Shown here: positions 1 through 5,948 of the stretch, in pieces
How positions within the stretch are numbered: position 1 is the first letter of the stretch
Layout: every line of letters begins with the position of its first letter
Assembly (NCBI GenBank): GCA_945485625.1
Contig: CALYSH010000022.1
Coordinates: forward strand, 1 to 11,276
Reading direction: 5' to 3'
Source of the DNA: an uncultured Lachnospiraceae bacterium
GTDB taxonomy: Bacteria; Bacillota; Clostridia; Lachnospirales; Lachnospiraceae
DNA: 11,276 nucleotides
Made by a program: the position numbers and the translations under genes
The notes under the pieces: generated by a model
The model's database searches: none
Told to the model about the DNA's origin: nothing
What the model saw: only the letters and a program-made list of their open reading frames with translations

Positions 1-1112
1 CCCCCGTCAATGAAGAGGCGTTGAAGCAGATTCATGAAAAGACCCTGGATACGGACCCGATATATGTGGTATTTACCTCCGGCTCCACCGGAATTCCCAA
101 GGGTGTTGTGGCCAACCATCGTTCCGTATTGGACTACATTGCCCAGCTTTCCGATGTGCTGGGATTCGATGAAACCACCGTGTTTGGAAACCAGACTCCC
201 CTGTACTTTGATGCCTGCTTAAAGGAGCTGTATCCGACCCTGAAGTATGGAGCGACCACCTATTTGATTCCGAAGGAATTGTTCATGCTTCCCGTGAAGC
301 TGGTAGAGTATTTAAATGAGTATCAAATCAATACCATCTGCTGGGTGGTATCCGCATTGACCATGATTTCAGCCTTCAATACCTTTAAGACCATTGTGCC
401 AAAGTATTTGAAGAACATCGCTTTTGGCAGTGAGGTATTTCCAATCAAGCAGTACAAGCGCTGGAAGGAGGTGCTGCCCCAGGCACGGTTTACCAATCTG
501 TACGGACCCACCGAGGGAACCGGTATGTGCTGTTACTACAGAATGGAGCGGGAATTGGGAGCGGACGAGGCCATTCCCATCGGACAGCCCTTCTTCAATA
601 CCGAGATTCTGCTCTTGACCGATGAGAACTGTCTGGCAGGTGAGGGAGAAGTGGGCGAGATTTGTATCCGCGGCACGTCCCTGACCATGGGGTATTACAA
701 TAATTTTGAAAAGACCAATGAGGTGTTTGTGCAGAATCCCCTGAATACTGCCTATCCGGAGCTGATTTACCGAACCGGTGATCTGGGACGATATAACGAG
801 CATGGAGAGCTGGTGTTTGTATCCCGCAAGGATTACCAGATTAAGCACATGGGACATCGTATTGAGCTGGGAGAGATTGAAGCCAATGTAAATATGCTGG
901 AGGAAATCAAAATTTCCGGTTGCGTTTATGATGATACGAAGGGTAAAATTGTACTGTATTATGTAGGGGATTTGGATGAGAAGGAATTAACGGCCAGATT
1001 AAAGGGAAGTCTCCCCCGATATATGCTTCCCAACAGTATCCGGAAGCTGGAGCAGATGCCCTTTACCGCCAATGGCAAGATTGATAGAGTAACTTTGAAG
1101 AAGAATATTTAA
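1..1112 (+). CDS. Amino-acid adenylation enzyme, DltA-like (5' partial)
   Basis: An ANL-superfamily adenylating enzyme that would use ATP to activate an amino acid (or other small acid) and load it as a thioester on the carrier protein encoded next. The frame is open to the window edge (first full codon at 3), so the TTG at 21 is internal; 369 residues are visible, and about 130 are missing relative to a usual DltA of about 500. Visible motifs are the P-loop TSGSTGIPKG (75-104), the substrate-side Asp in FDACLKE (about 208-228), NLYGPTEG (495-518), YRTGDL (768-785), RIELGEIE (858-881) and the C-terminal NGKIDR with the catalytic Lys (1071-1088). The stretch after FDA aligns with DltA better than with NRPS domains. 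However, FGSE (423-434) replaces the FCGE I recall from DltA, where the Cys helps select D-alanine, so the substrate may differ. Classical DltA or a stand-alone NRPS-like A domain are the alternatives. Confidence 0.87.
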   Translation, partial: PVNEEALKQIHEKTLDTDPIYVVFTSGSTGIPKGVVANHRSVLDYIAQLSDVLGFDETTVFGNQTPLYFDACLKELYPTLKYGATTYLIPKELFMLPVKLVEYLNEYQINTICWVVSALTMISAFNTFKTIVPKYLKNIAFGSEVFPIKQYKRWKEVLPQARFTNLYGPTEGTGMCCYYRMERELGADEAIPIGQPFFNTEILLLTDENCLAGEGEVGEICIRGTSLTMGYYNNFEKTNEVFVQNPLNTAYPELIYRTGDLGRYNEHGELVFVSRKDYQIKHMGHRIELGEIEANVNMLEEIKISGCVYDDTKGKIVLYYVGDLDEKELTARLKGSLPRYMLPNSIRKLEQMPFTANGKIDRVTLKKNI

Positions 1113-1125
1113 GGAGAGAAGAGTT

Positions 1126-1356
1126 ATGGAAACATTATTGGAGATTTTAAGCGATTTGCATCCCGATGTGGATTTTGAGACAGAGGATAGATTGATTGAT
1201 GATAAGATTCTGGATTCCTTTGATATTATTTCAATTATCTCAGAGGTGGCGGATCAGTTTGATGTAACCATTTCCGCAGAGTATATTGTGCCTGAGAATT
1301 TCAATTCCGCAGAGGCATTGTATGATCTGATTCAGAAGCTGGAAGACGAGGATTAA
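1126..1356 (+). CDS. Acyl/aminoacyl carrier protein (DltC-like)
   Basis: A 76-residue acidic carrier protein. The motif LDSFD carries Ser31, the expected site of 4'-phosphopantetheine attachment, placed near the start of helix II as in DltC and other ACPs. Length and acidity fit the DltC/ACP family. It should receive the activated group from the upstream adenylation enzyme and present it to the membrane MBOAT protein. The start is supported by AGGAG at 1112-1116, which overlaps the upstream stop codon and lies 9 bases before the ATG; the downstream MBOAT gene begins one base after its stop. Both junctions imply one transcript and coupled translation. A role in fatty-acid synthesis is unlikely given these neighbours, but the cargo cannot be read from the protein. 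Confidence 0.92.
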   Translation: METLLEILSDLHPDVDFETEDRLIDDKILDSFDIISIISEVADQFDVTISAEYIVPENFNSAEALYDLIQKLEDED

Positions 1357-1357
1357 T

Positions 1358-2950
1358 ATGTTATTTACTTCTTACGGATTTATCGGATTTCTTGCAGTTC
1401 TGTTTTTACTGTATTATCTGATACCCGCAAAATATCAATGGATGCTTTTGTTGGCAGCCAGCTACCTGTTCTATTGGTTTGCCAATCCGGTGTATCTGTT
1501 GTACATCTGTGTGACAACAGTGAGTACCTGGTTTATCGGCAGGAGGATAGAAGCGGTCCGAAGCGTCCAAAGCGCCTATTTGGCGGAGCATAAGCAGGAG
1601 CTGGACAAGGAAGCGAAGAAGAGCTATAAGGCTCTGATGAAGAAGAAAACCTGGCACCTGCTTTTGGCGTGCCTGTTTTTCAATCTGGGTATTCTTGCTG
1701 TGGTGAAGTACACCAATTTTGTGATCTCCAATGTGAATGCGGTGATTTATGCCATCGGAGCAGGACAGCCGCTTTCTTTTGTGAATATTATTGTGCCTTT
1801 GGGTATCTCCTTTTATACCTTCCAGGCCATGGGGTATATTATTGATGTGTATCGGGGAACCGTAAAGGCACAGGACAATCTGTTCCGGTTTGCCCTCTTT
1901 GTATCCTTTTTTCCCCAGCTGGTACAGGGACCCATCAGTCGGTATGGTGATCTGTCCGAATCCTTATTTGCAGAGCATCCCAGGGACTGGAGCACCATCA
2001 GTCTGGGTCTGCAGAGAATGCTTTGGGGTTACTTCAAAAAGCTGGTGATTGCGGACCGCATGTTAATCGGTGTAAATACCCTGATTCAGAATCCGGATAC
2101 CTATTATGGAGCCTACGCATTTCTGGGTATGTTGTTCTATGCCTTGGAGCTGTATGCGGACTTTACGGGCGGTATTGACATTACCATCGGTATTGCCCAG
2201 GTGCTGGGCGTGAAGGTGACCGAGAACTTTAACAGACCTTATTTTTCAAAGAGCATCAAGGAATATTGGAACCGCTGGCATATGACCATGGGGTCCTGGT
2301 TTACGGATTATATTTTCTATCCCATTTCCGTATGTAAGCCCATGCTGAAGCTGTCCAAGGCATCCCGAAAGGCCTTGGGGGAAACCATCGGTAAGAGGGT
2401 ACCGATTTATCTTTCCTCCTTCGTGGTATGGTTTGCCACCGGTATCTGGCACGGAGCCAGCTGGAACTTTATTGCATGGGGACTTGGAAACTGGGTGGTG
2501 ATTATGATTTCCCAGGAGCTGGAGCCTTTGTATCAGAGGTTCCACAACCGGTTCCATGTACGGGGAAGCTTCTTTTTCCGTCTGTTCCAGGTGATTCGTA
2601 CCGTACTGTTGATGAGCTGTCTGCGTATGTTTGACTGTTACCGGGATGTGCCTCTTACCTTCCGGATGTTTGGAAGTATGTTTACCGGGGGGAATTGGAA
2701 GGAGCTGCTGAACGGCTCTTTGCTGCAGCTTGGTCTGACGCTGACCGATTATCGTATTCTGTTCTTCGGGCTGGTGCTTTTGATTGCAGTCAGTCTGATT
2801 CAGCGAACCGGCAGTGTACGGGAGAAGATTCGCAAGCTTCCTTACTGGGGACGTTTCCTCCTTTGGTACGGCTTGTTTTTATGTGTGTTGCTGATGGGTG
2901 CATATGGTGTGGGCTATGATGCCAGCCAGTTCATCTACAATCAGTTTTAA
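1358..2950 (+). CDS. MBOAT family membrane O-acyltransferase (DltB/AlgI-like)
   Basis: A 530-residue polytopic membrane protein of the membrane-bound O-acyltransferase family. Hydrophobic segments run through most of the length, starting at residue 1, with a Lys/Glu-rich cytoplasmic-type loop at about residues 62-100. The family core is clear: ELYADFTGGIDI, NFNRPYFSKSIKEYWNRWHM with His308, and TGIWHGASWNFIAWG with His365, which corresponds to the conserved catalytic-site His of DltB and AlgI. In the Dlt model such a protein takes the group from the carrier on the cytosolic face and moves it to the outer face of the membrane. It starts one base after the carrier-protein stop, with a weak GAGG-type site inside that gene. 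The context of adenylation enzyme, carrier and SGNH partner supports a Dlt-like role rather than polysaccharide acetylation of the AlgI type, but both remain possible. Confidence 0.93.
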   Translation: MLFTSYGFIGFLAVLFLLYYLIPAKYQWMLLLAASYLFYWFANPVYLLYICVTTVSTWFIGRRIEAVRSVQSAYLAEHKQELDKEAKKSYKALMKKKTWHLLLACLFFNLGILAVVKYTNFVISNVNAVIYAIGAGQPLSFVNIIVPLGISFYTFQAMGYIIDVYRGTVKAQDNLFRFALFVSFFPQLVQGPISRYGDLSESLFAEHPRDWSTISLGLQRMLWGYFKKLVIADRMLIGVNTLIQNPDTYYGAYAFLGMLFYALELYADFTGGIDITIGIAQVLGVKVTENFNRPYFSKSIKEYWNRWHMTMGSWFTDYIFYPISVCKPMLKLSKASRKALGETIGKRVPIYLSSFVVWFATGIWHGASWNFIAWGLGNWVVIMISQELEPLYQRFHNRFHVRGSFFFRLFQVIRTVLLMSCLRMFDCYRDVPLTFRMFGSMFTGGNWKELLNGSLLQLGLTLTDYRILFFGLVLLIAVSLIQRTGSVREKIRKLPYWGRFLLWYGLFLCVLLMGAYGVGYDASQFIYNQF

Positions 2951-2954
2951 TATT

Positions 2955-2961
2955 TGAGGGA
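2955..2961 (+). promoter_or_regulatory. Ribosome binding site deciding the 2969 start
   Basis: TGAGGGA contains GAGG and sits 7 bases before the ATG at 2969. The in-frame TTG at 2954 overlaps this site and has no ribosome site of its own, so 2969 is the better start. Confidence 0.7.
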
Positions 2962-2968
2962 AGATTTC

Positions 2969-4006
2969 ATGAAGAAGAAAGGGTTCAAAGTGGTTCTCAC
3001 TTTGGTGATTCTCGTGGGGAGTCTTTGGCTGCTGCAACGCCTGTTAATGCCCAAGTATGTCACCGGTGTGGTGGAAGGAGCATTGATCGCGGAGTATTAT
3101 CCGGAAGAAAAGAACCACGATGTCATCTTTATTGGAGACTGCGAAGTATATGAAAATTTTTCTCCCCAAATTTTGTGGGAGGAATATGGAATCAACAGTT
3201 TTATTCGAGGGAGCGCCCAACAGTTAATCTGGCAGTCCTATTATCTGCTGGAGGACACCCTTCGATATGAAACACCCAAGGTTGTGGTGTTTAATGTATT
3301 GTCCATGAAGTATAATGAGCCCCAGAAGGAGGCCTACAACCGTATGACTCTGGAGGGAATGAGGTGGTCCATGTCCAAGGTGAATGCCATTAAGGCTTCC
3401 GTTACGGAGCAGGAACAGTTCCTGGATTACGTATTCCCCATCCTCCGGTATCATTCCAGATGGAGTGAGATCAAAGGGGATGATTTCAGATATATGTTTG
3501 ACACAAAGAAGGTTTCCCATAACGGATATTACATGCGGGTGGATGTAAAGCCTGCGGGAACCATTCCGGACCCCAAACCTCTGGCGGATTATCGCTTTGG
3601 GGAGAATGCCTATGCTTATCTGGATCGCATGACTGCTCTTTGCAAAGAGAAGGGGATTCAGCTGGTATTGATCAAGGCACCCAGTCTGTATCCGCACTGG
3701 TATGATGAGTGGGAAGAGCAGATGGAGGAATATGCAGAGGAAAATGATCTGCTGTATATTAATTTCCTGGACCTGATTGATGAAGTCGGACTTGATTTTC
3801 AAACAGATACCTATGATGGGGGACTTCACCTGAATCTGTCCGGTGCGGAGAAATTAAGCCGGTATTTCGGAACACTATTAACGGAGCAGACGGAGGTATC
3901 CGACCGCAGGGGGGAAGAAGCTCTGCAGAGGACCTGGGCAGAGAAGAGAACGGCTTATGATGCCGAGATTGCATATCAGAAAGAAAAATATCAAATAGAG
4001 AAGTAA
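2969..4006 (+). CDS. Membrane-anchored SGNH-like protein with Cys at the nucleophile position (DltD-like role)
   Basis: A 345-residue protein with one N-terminal hydrophobic segment (about residues 6-26) after a Lys-rich start, so the rest should lie outside the cell. Signs of an SGNH/GDSL-type hydrolase fold are VIFIGDCEVY (block I, residues 52-61), Gly81 in RGSAQQ, Asn109 in VVFNVLS and the C-terminal DGGLHLNLSGAEKL with Asp283 and His287. The usual block I serine is replaced by Cys58. In Dlt operons the equivalent partner, DltD, is an extracytoplasmic SGNH-like protein that helps pass the D-alanyl group to teichoic acid; position in the operon suggests the same job here. Similarity to DltD itself is weak beyond the fold motifs. 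The ATG at 2969 is preferred over TTG 2954 for its ribosome site. The last 35 residues are highly charged. Function is inferred from context. Confidence 0.82.
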   Translation: MKKKGFKVVLTLVILVGSLWLLQRLLMPKYVTGVVEGALIAEYYPEEKNHDVIFIGDCEVYENFSPQILWEEYGINSFIRGSAQQLIWQSYYLLEDTLRYETPKVVVFNVLSMKYNEPQKEAYNRMTLEGMRWSMSKVNAIKASVTEQEQFLDYVFPILRYHSRWSEIKGDDFRYMFDTKKVSHNGYYMRVDVKPAGTIPDPKPLADYRFGENAYAYLDRMTALCKEKGIQLVLIKAPSLYPHWYDEWEEQMEEYAEENDLLYINFLDLIDEVGLDFQTDTYDGGLHLNLSGAEKLSRYFGTLLTEQTEVSDRRGEEALQRTWAEKRTAYDAEIAYQKEKYQIEK

Positions 4007-4022
4007 TGGAGGAAGAGAGAGT

Positions 4023-4580
4023 ATGAAAAAGAAAATTGTTTTGGGATTGGCTGTGGCACTCAGCCTGGTATGTCTTGCGGGCTGCGGTGGAGAGAAAAAG
4101 ACCATTAACGGGGATGTGCAGACTCCCGGCCAGACGCAGGAGAGCAAAGAGACAGAGTCCCAGCAGGCAAACCGGAAGGGTTATGTATTCAAGTCCGGTT
4201 CTGCTGTTATCGAAATCGATGGGGATATGGCGCCGGTGGCAGCAGCCCTGGGTGAGCCGGTAAGCTACTTTGAGGCAGCAAGCTGTGCCTTTGAAGGACT
4301 GGACAAGACCTATACCTATGCCGGCTTTGTGGTAGAAACCTATCCCAAGAATGACAAGGACCTGGTGTCCTCTATTGTCATCAAGGACGATTCCGTGAAA
4401 ACTCCGGAGGGCGTTACCGTGGGAAGCACCAGGGATGAGATGATTGCTGCATACGGTGAGAATTACGCAGAGGAAGCAGGGATGCTGGTGTATGCAAAGG
4501 ATGGGATGAAGCTGATGTTCCTGTTAAAGAATGACATGGTAAGCTCCATTCAGTATACATCCACTGTACTGTCGGAATAA
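4023..4580 (+). CDS. Small lipoprotein of unknown family
   Basis: A 185-residue predicted lipoprotein. The signal has a KKK start, a hydrophobic core and lipobox LAGC with the lipidated Cys21. A polar Thr/Gln/Glu linker follows to about residue 50. The remaining 135 residues form one compact domain with two halves that each look like beta-rich units: the first around SAVIEIDGDMAPVAAALGEP, the second around VTVGSTRDEMIAAYGENY. The pattern of a conserved Gly-Ser/Thr start, an amphipathic helix and a Tyr-Gly turn recalls BLIP or SmpA/OmlA-like repeats, but I cannot assign a named family. It has a GGAGG site 10 bases upstream, begins 16 bases after the SGNH-like gene and is followed by the operon terminator. 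It therefore belongs to the Dlt-like cassette and probably acts at the outer face of the membrane, perhaps as a binding partner of the modification machinery. Confidence 0.8.
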   Translation: MKKKIVLGLAVALSLVCLAGCGGEKKTINGDVQTPGQTQESKETESQQANRKGYVFKSGSAVIEIDGDMAPVAAALGEPVSYFEAASCAFEGLDKTYTYAGFVVETYPKNDKDLVSSIVIKDDSVKTPEGVTVGSTRDEMIAAYGENYAEEAGMLVYAKDGMKLMFLLKNDMVSSIQYTSTVLSE

Positions 4581-4594
4581 ATCATTCCCTTTTG

Positions 4595-4635
4595 AAAAGG
4601 ACTCCAATCACAAAGCTTGACTGGAGTCCTTTTTT
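4595..4635 (+). terminator. Intrinsic terminator closing the Dlt-like operon
   Basis: GGACTCCA (4599-4606) pairs perfectly with TGGAGTCC (4622-4629). Three further pairs lie inside after one mismatch, and AAAA before the stem pairs with the start of the run of six T (4630-4635). It starts 14 bases after the stop at 4580, as expected for a Rho-independent terminator. Confidence 0.93.
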
Positions 4636-4667
4636 GTGAGAGAAATCTGAGAATACATCAAATATTT

Positions 4668-4696
4668 TTTACTATAAATCATTGGAAAATTATGAT
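4668..4696 (+). promoter_or_regulatory. Predicted sigma-A type promoter for the esterase-glycosidase operon
   Basis: TTTACT (4668-4673) and TATGAT (4691-4696) are separated by 17 bases in a very AT-rich stretch just after the terminator. This would start transcription near 4703, immediately before the structured leader. Two weaker alternatives overlap: an extended -10 TGATACAAT (4693-4701) and TTGGAA (4682-4687) with TAAAAT (4704-4709), spaced 16. The direct repeat ATGATAC at 4692-4698 and 4708-4714 covers the -10 and start region and could bind a regulator. Confidence 0.65.
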
Positions 4697-4709
4697 ACAA
4701 TAGTAAAAT

Positions 4710-4785
4710 GATACCAGAGTCAAAAGTTCAAATAGGCGTTCGTGCCCGCACGAAAAGACGTTTGAACTTGGGCCTCGTTGGTACC
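4710..4785 (+). other. Long imperfect hairpin in the leader (regulatory RNA or palindromic repeat)
   Basis: Nested complementary blocks fold this stretch into one long hairpin. GATACCA (4710-4716) pairs with TGGTACC (4779-4785) with one mismatch. AAGTTCAAA (4724-4732) pairs perfectly with TTTGAACTT (4761-4769). At the tip, TTCGTGC (4739-4745) and GCACGAA (4748-4754) form a perfect palindrome around CC. No T run follows, so it is not a terminator. It begins about 7 bases after the predicted transcription start. I do not recognise a riboswitch consensus. It could be a leader RNA element, a transcript-stabilising hairpin or a REP-like dispersed repeat. Confidence 0.6.
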
Positions 4786-4786
4786 A

Positions 4787-4816
4787 GTTGAGGACAAAAG
4801 ACCGTTTGACCTCAAC
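4787..4816 (+). other. Second leader hairpin with a 7-bp perfect stem
   Basis: GTTGAGG (4787-4793) pairs perfectly with CCTCAAC (4810-4816) around a 16-base loop. The loop holds AAAAGACCGTTTGA, a near copy of AAAAGACGTTTGA in the 3' arm of the preceding hairpin (4753-4765). TTTGAC (4805-4810) can also pair with GTCAAA (4719-4724), so an alternative fold joining both hairpins is possible. No T run follows. Confidence 0.55.
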
Positions 4817-4898
4817 AGCATAGAAAAAGAATCATGCTGCAAAAGCACATGGATATGGCAGGGAAAAGATTTCCCCATGCCATGAAAGAAGGAGTTTT
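4817..4898 (+). other. Rest of the leader: hairpin at 4855-4883 and ribosome binding site
   Basis: ATGGCAGGGAAA (4855-4866) pairs with TTTCCC (4870-4875) and TGCCAT (4878-4883), with CA bulged out and a 3-base AGA loop. The hairpin ends a few bases before AGAAGGAG (4887-4894), the ribosome site for the esterase ATG at 4899; it stacks next to that site but does not cover it. A minor TGCT/AGCA stem lies at 4835-4847. I see no open reading frame worth calling in the 4581-4898 gap. Confidence 0.5.
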
Positions 4899-5948
4899 AT
4901 GAAAAAGAAGGTATTATGTCAATTGCTTGCCGCGTTGTCTCTAAGCCTGGCATTGACCGGCTGTGGTCAGACTCCGTCCCAACCGACGGTATCCGATGAG
5001 ACAACTCAGAGCATGGAGGAAAGCAGTGAGGAGGATTCACAACCTTCAGAGAGTGAATCCGTTCCGGAGCAGACAGAGCAGAGTAGGAACGAAGAATCCA
5101 CCGAGGAGAGCAAACAGGAGGAAGAGATGAAAGAAGGCTTTGATATTACCACAAAATGTCCCATGTCATATCTGGAAGAGAATTCAAAGAATGCAGGAGA
5201 GCTGGTGCGCACCACTTATTATTCCACCACCTGCGAAAAGGACAGAAATGTAAATATTCTTCTTCCCAAGGGTTATTCGGAGGAGAAGACCTATCCTGTA
5301 TTGTACCTGCTGCATGGTATTTTCGGTGATCAGAATACCATGCTGGATACCAGACATGTCATCCGCAATATGATTGCAGATCAGACGGCGGAAGAGATGA
5401 TTGTAGTCTATCCTTATATGTATGCCAGCAAGACCCAGGATGCATGTACTGCCATTGATGAGAAGAATGTTGCGGCATATGATAACTTTATCAACGACCT
5501 GGTAACCGATTTAATGCCTTTTATGAAGGAGAACTATTCCATCAGGGAAGGAAAGGAGAATACCGCTATCATGGGCTTTTCCATGGGTGGACGGGAATCC
5601 CTTGCAATCGGTCTCCAGCGTCCGGATCTGTTTGGATATGTATGTGCCATTGCACCGGCTCCCGGACTGGTGCCGGGGAAGGACTGGGCCATGTCCCATC
5701 CAGGGCAGTTTAAAGAGGAGGAAGTGAAATTTGATGAGGAGAAGCCCTTCTTCATCTTCCTTTGCTGCGGTACCAGCGATAAGACCGTAGGCACCTTCCC
5801 CAAGAGCTATCATGAACTGTTTGAGAAAAATCAGGTAGAGCATACCTGGTGGGAGATTCCCGGCTCCGATCACGGTGACCCGGCTATCTCCAGCGGAGTC
5901 TATAATTTCTGTAAATACATATTTAAGGAGGAAGAAGGAAATGAGTAA
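4899..5948 (+). CDS. Surface lipoprotein esterase, CE1-like alpha/beta hydrolase
   Basis: A 349-residue lipid-anchored enzyme. The signal ends in lipobox LTGC with Cys22, followed by a Ser/Glu/Gln-rich linker (about residues 24-78) that would hold the enzyme away from the membrane. The catalytic domain (about 81-345) resembles the CE1/esterase D group: a beta strand with LHGIFG (oxyanion His139-Gly140), the nucleophile elbow GFSMGG with Ser228, Asp294 in CGTSDKT as likely acid, and His325 in GSDHGD. Members of this group remove acetyl or feruloyl esters from plant glycans such as xylan, or act on trehalose mycolates and enterochelin. The linked GH27 and GH31 genes favour a carbohydrate esterase. 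It heads the second operon behind its own promoter and structured leader, and its last bases overlap the next gene. The exact ester is not readable from sequence. Confidence 0.88.
   Translation: MKKKVLCQLLAALSLSLALTGCGQTPSQPTVSDETTQSMEESSEEDSQPSESESVPEQTEQSRNEESTEESKQEEEMKEGFDITTKCPMSYLEENSKNAGELVRTTYYSTTCEKDRNVNILLPKGYSEEKTYPVLYLLHGIFGDQNTMLDTRHVIRNMIADQTAEEMIVVYPYMYASKTQDACTAIDEKNVAAYDNFINDLVTDLMPFMKENYSIREGKENTAIMGFSMGGRESLAIGLQRPDLFGYVCAIAPAPGLVPGKDWAMSHPGQFKEEEVKFDEEKPFFIFLCCGTSDKTVGTFPKSYHELFEKNQVEHTWWEIPGSDHGDPAISSGVYNFCKYIFKEEEGNE
5925..5931 (+). promoter_or_regulatory. Ribosome binding site deciding the GH27 start
   Basis: AAGGAGG lies inside the end of the esterase gene, 9 bases before ATG 5941. 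The open frame extends upstream to 5875, but that part is antisense-free readthrough of the esterase gene in another frame and lacks a comparable site, so 5941 is the start. Confidence 0.75.

Noticed and set aside
21..1112. TTG at 21 as the start of the adenylation gene
   Set aside because: The frame is open to the window edge and the preceding residues continue the protein; the N-terminal third of the domain is missing, so the true start lies upstream.
3224..3829. 201-codon open frame on the reverse strand
   Set aside because: It lies fully antisense to the SGNH-like gene, has no ribosome site and gives no recognisable protein; the same holds for the reverse frames at 369-857, 5511-6014, 6367-6849 and 10080-10652.
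4739..4754. GC-rich palindrome TTCGTGC-CC-GCACGAA as a terminator
   Set aside because: No run of T follows, and it sits inside a larger hairpin downstream of a promoter.
4710..4816. tRNA, CRISPR repeats or a known riboswitch in the leader
   Set aside because: There is no cloverleaf with conserved T-loop, no regularly spaced repeats with spacers, and no consensus core of a riboswitch class that I recognise.
5875..5940. Upstream extension of the GH27 gene
   Set aside because: It would overlap the esterase by 74 bases, lacks a ribosome site, and GH27 proteins begin close to the PPLGWNSWN motif, as they do from ATG 5941.
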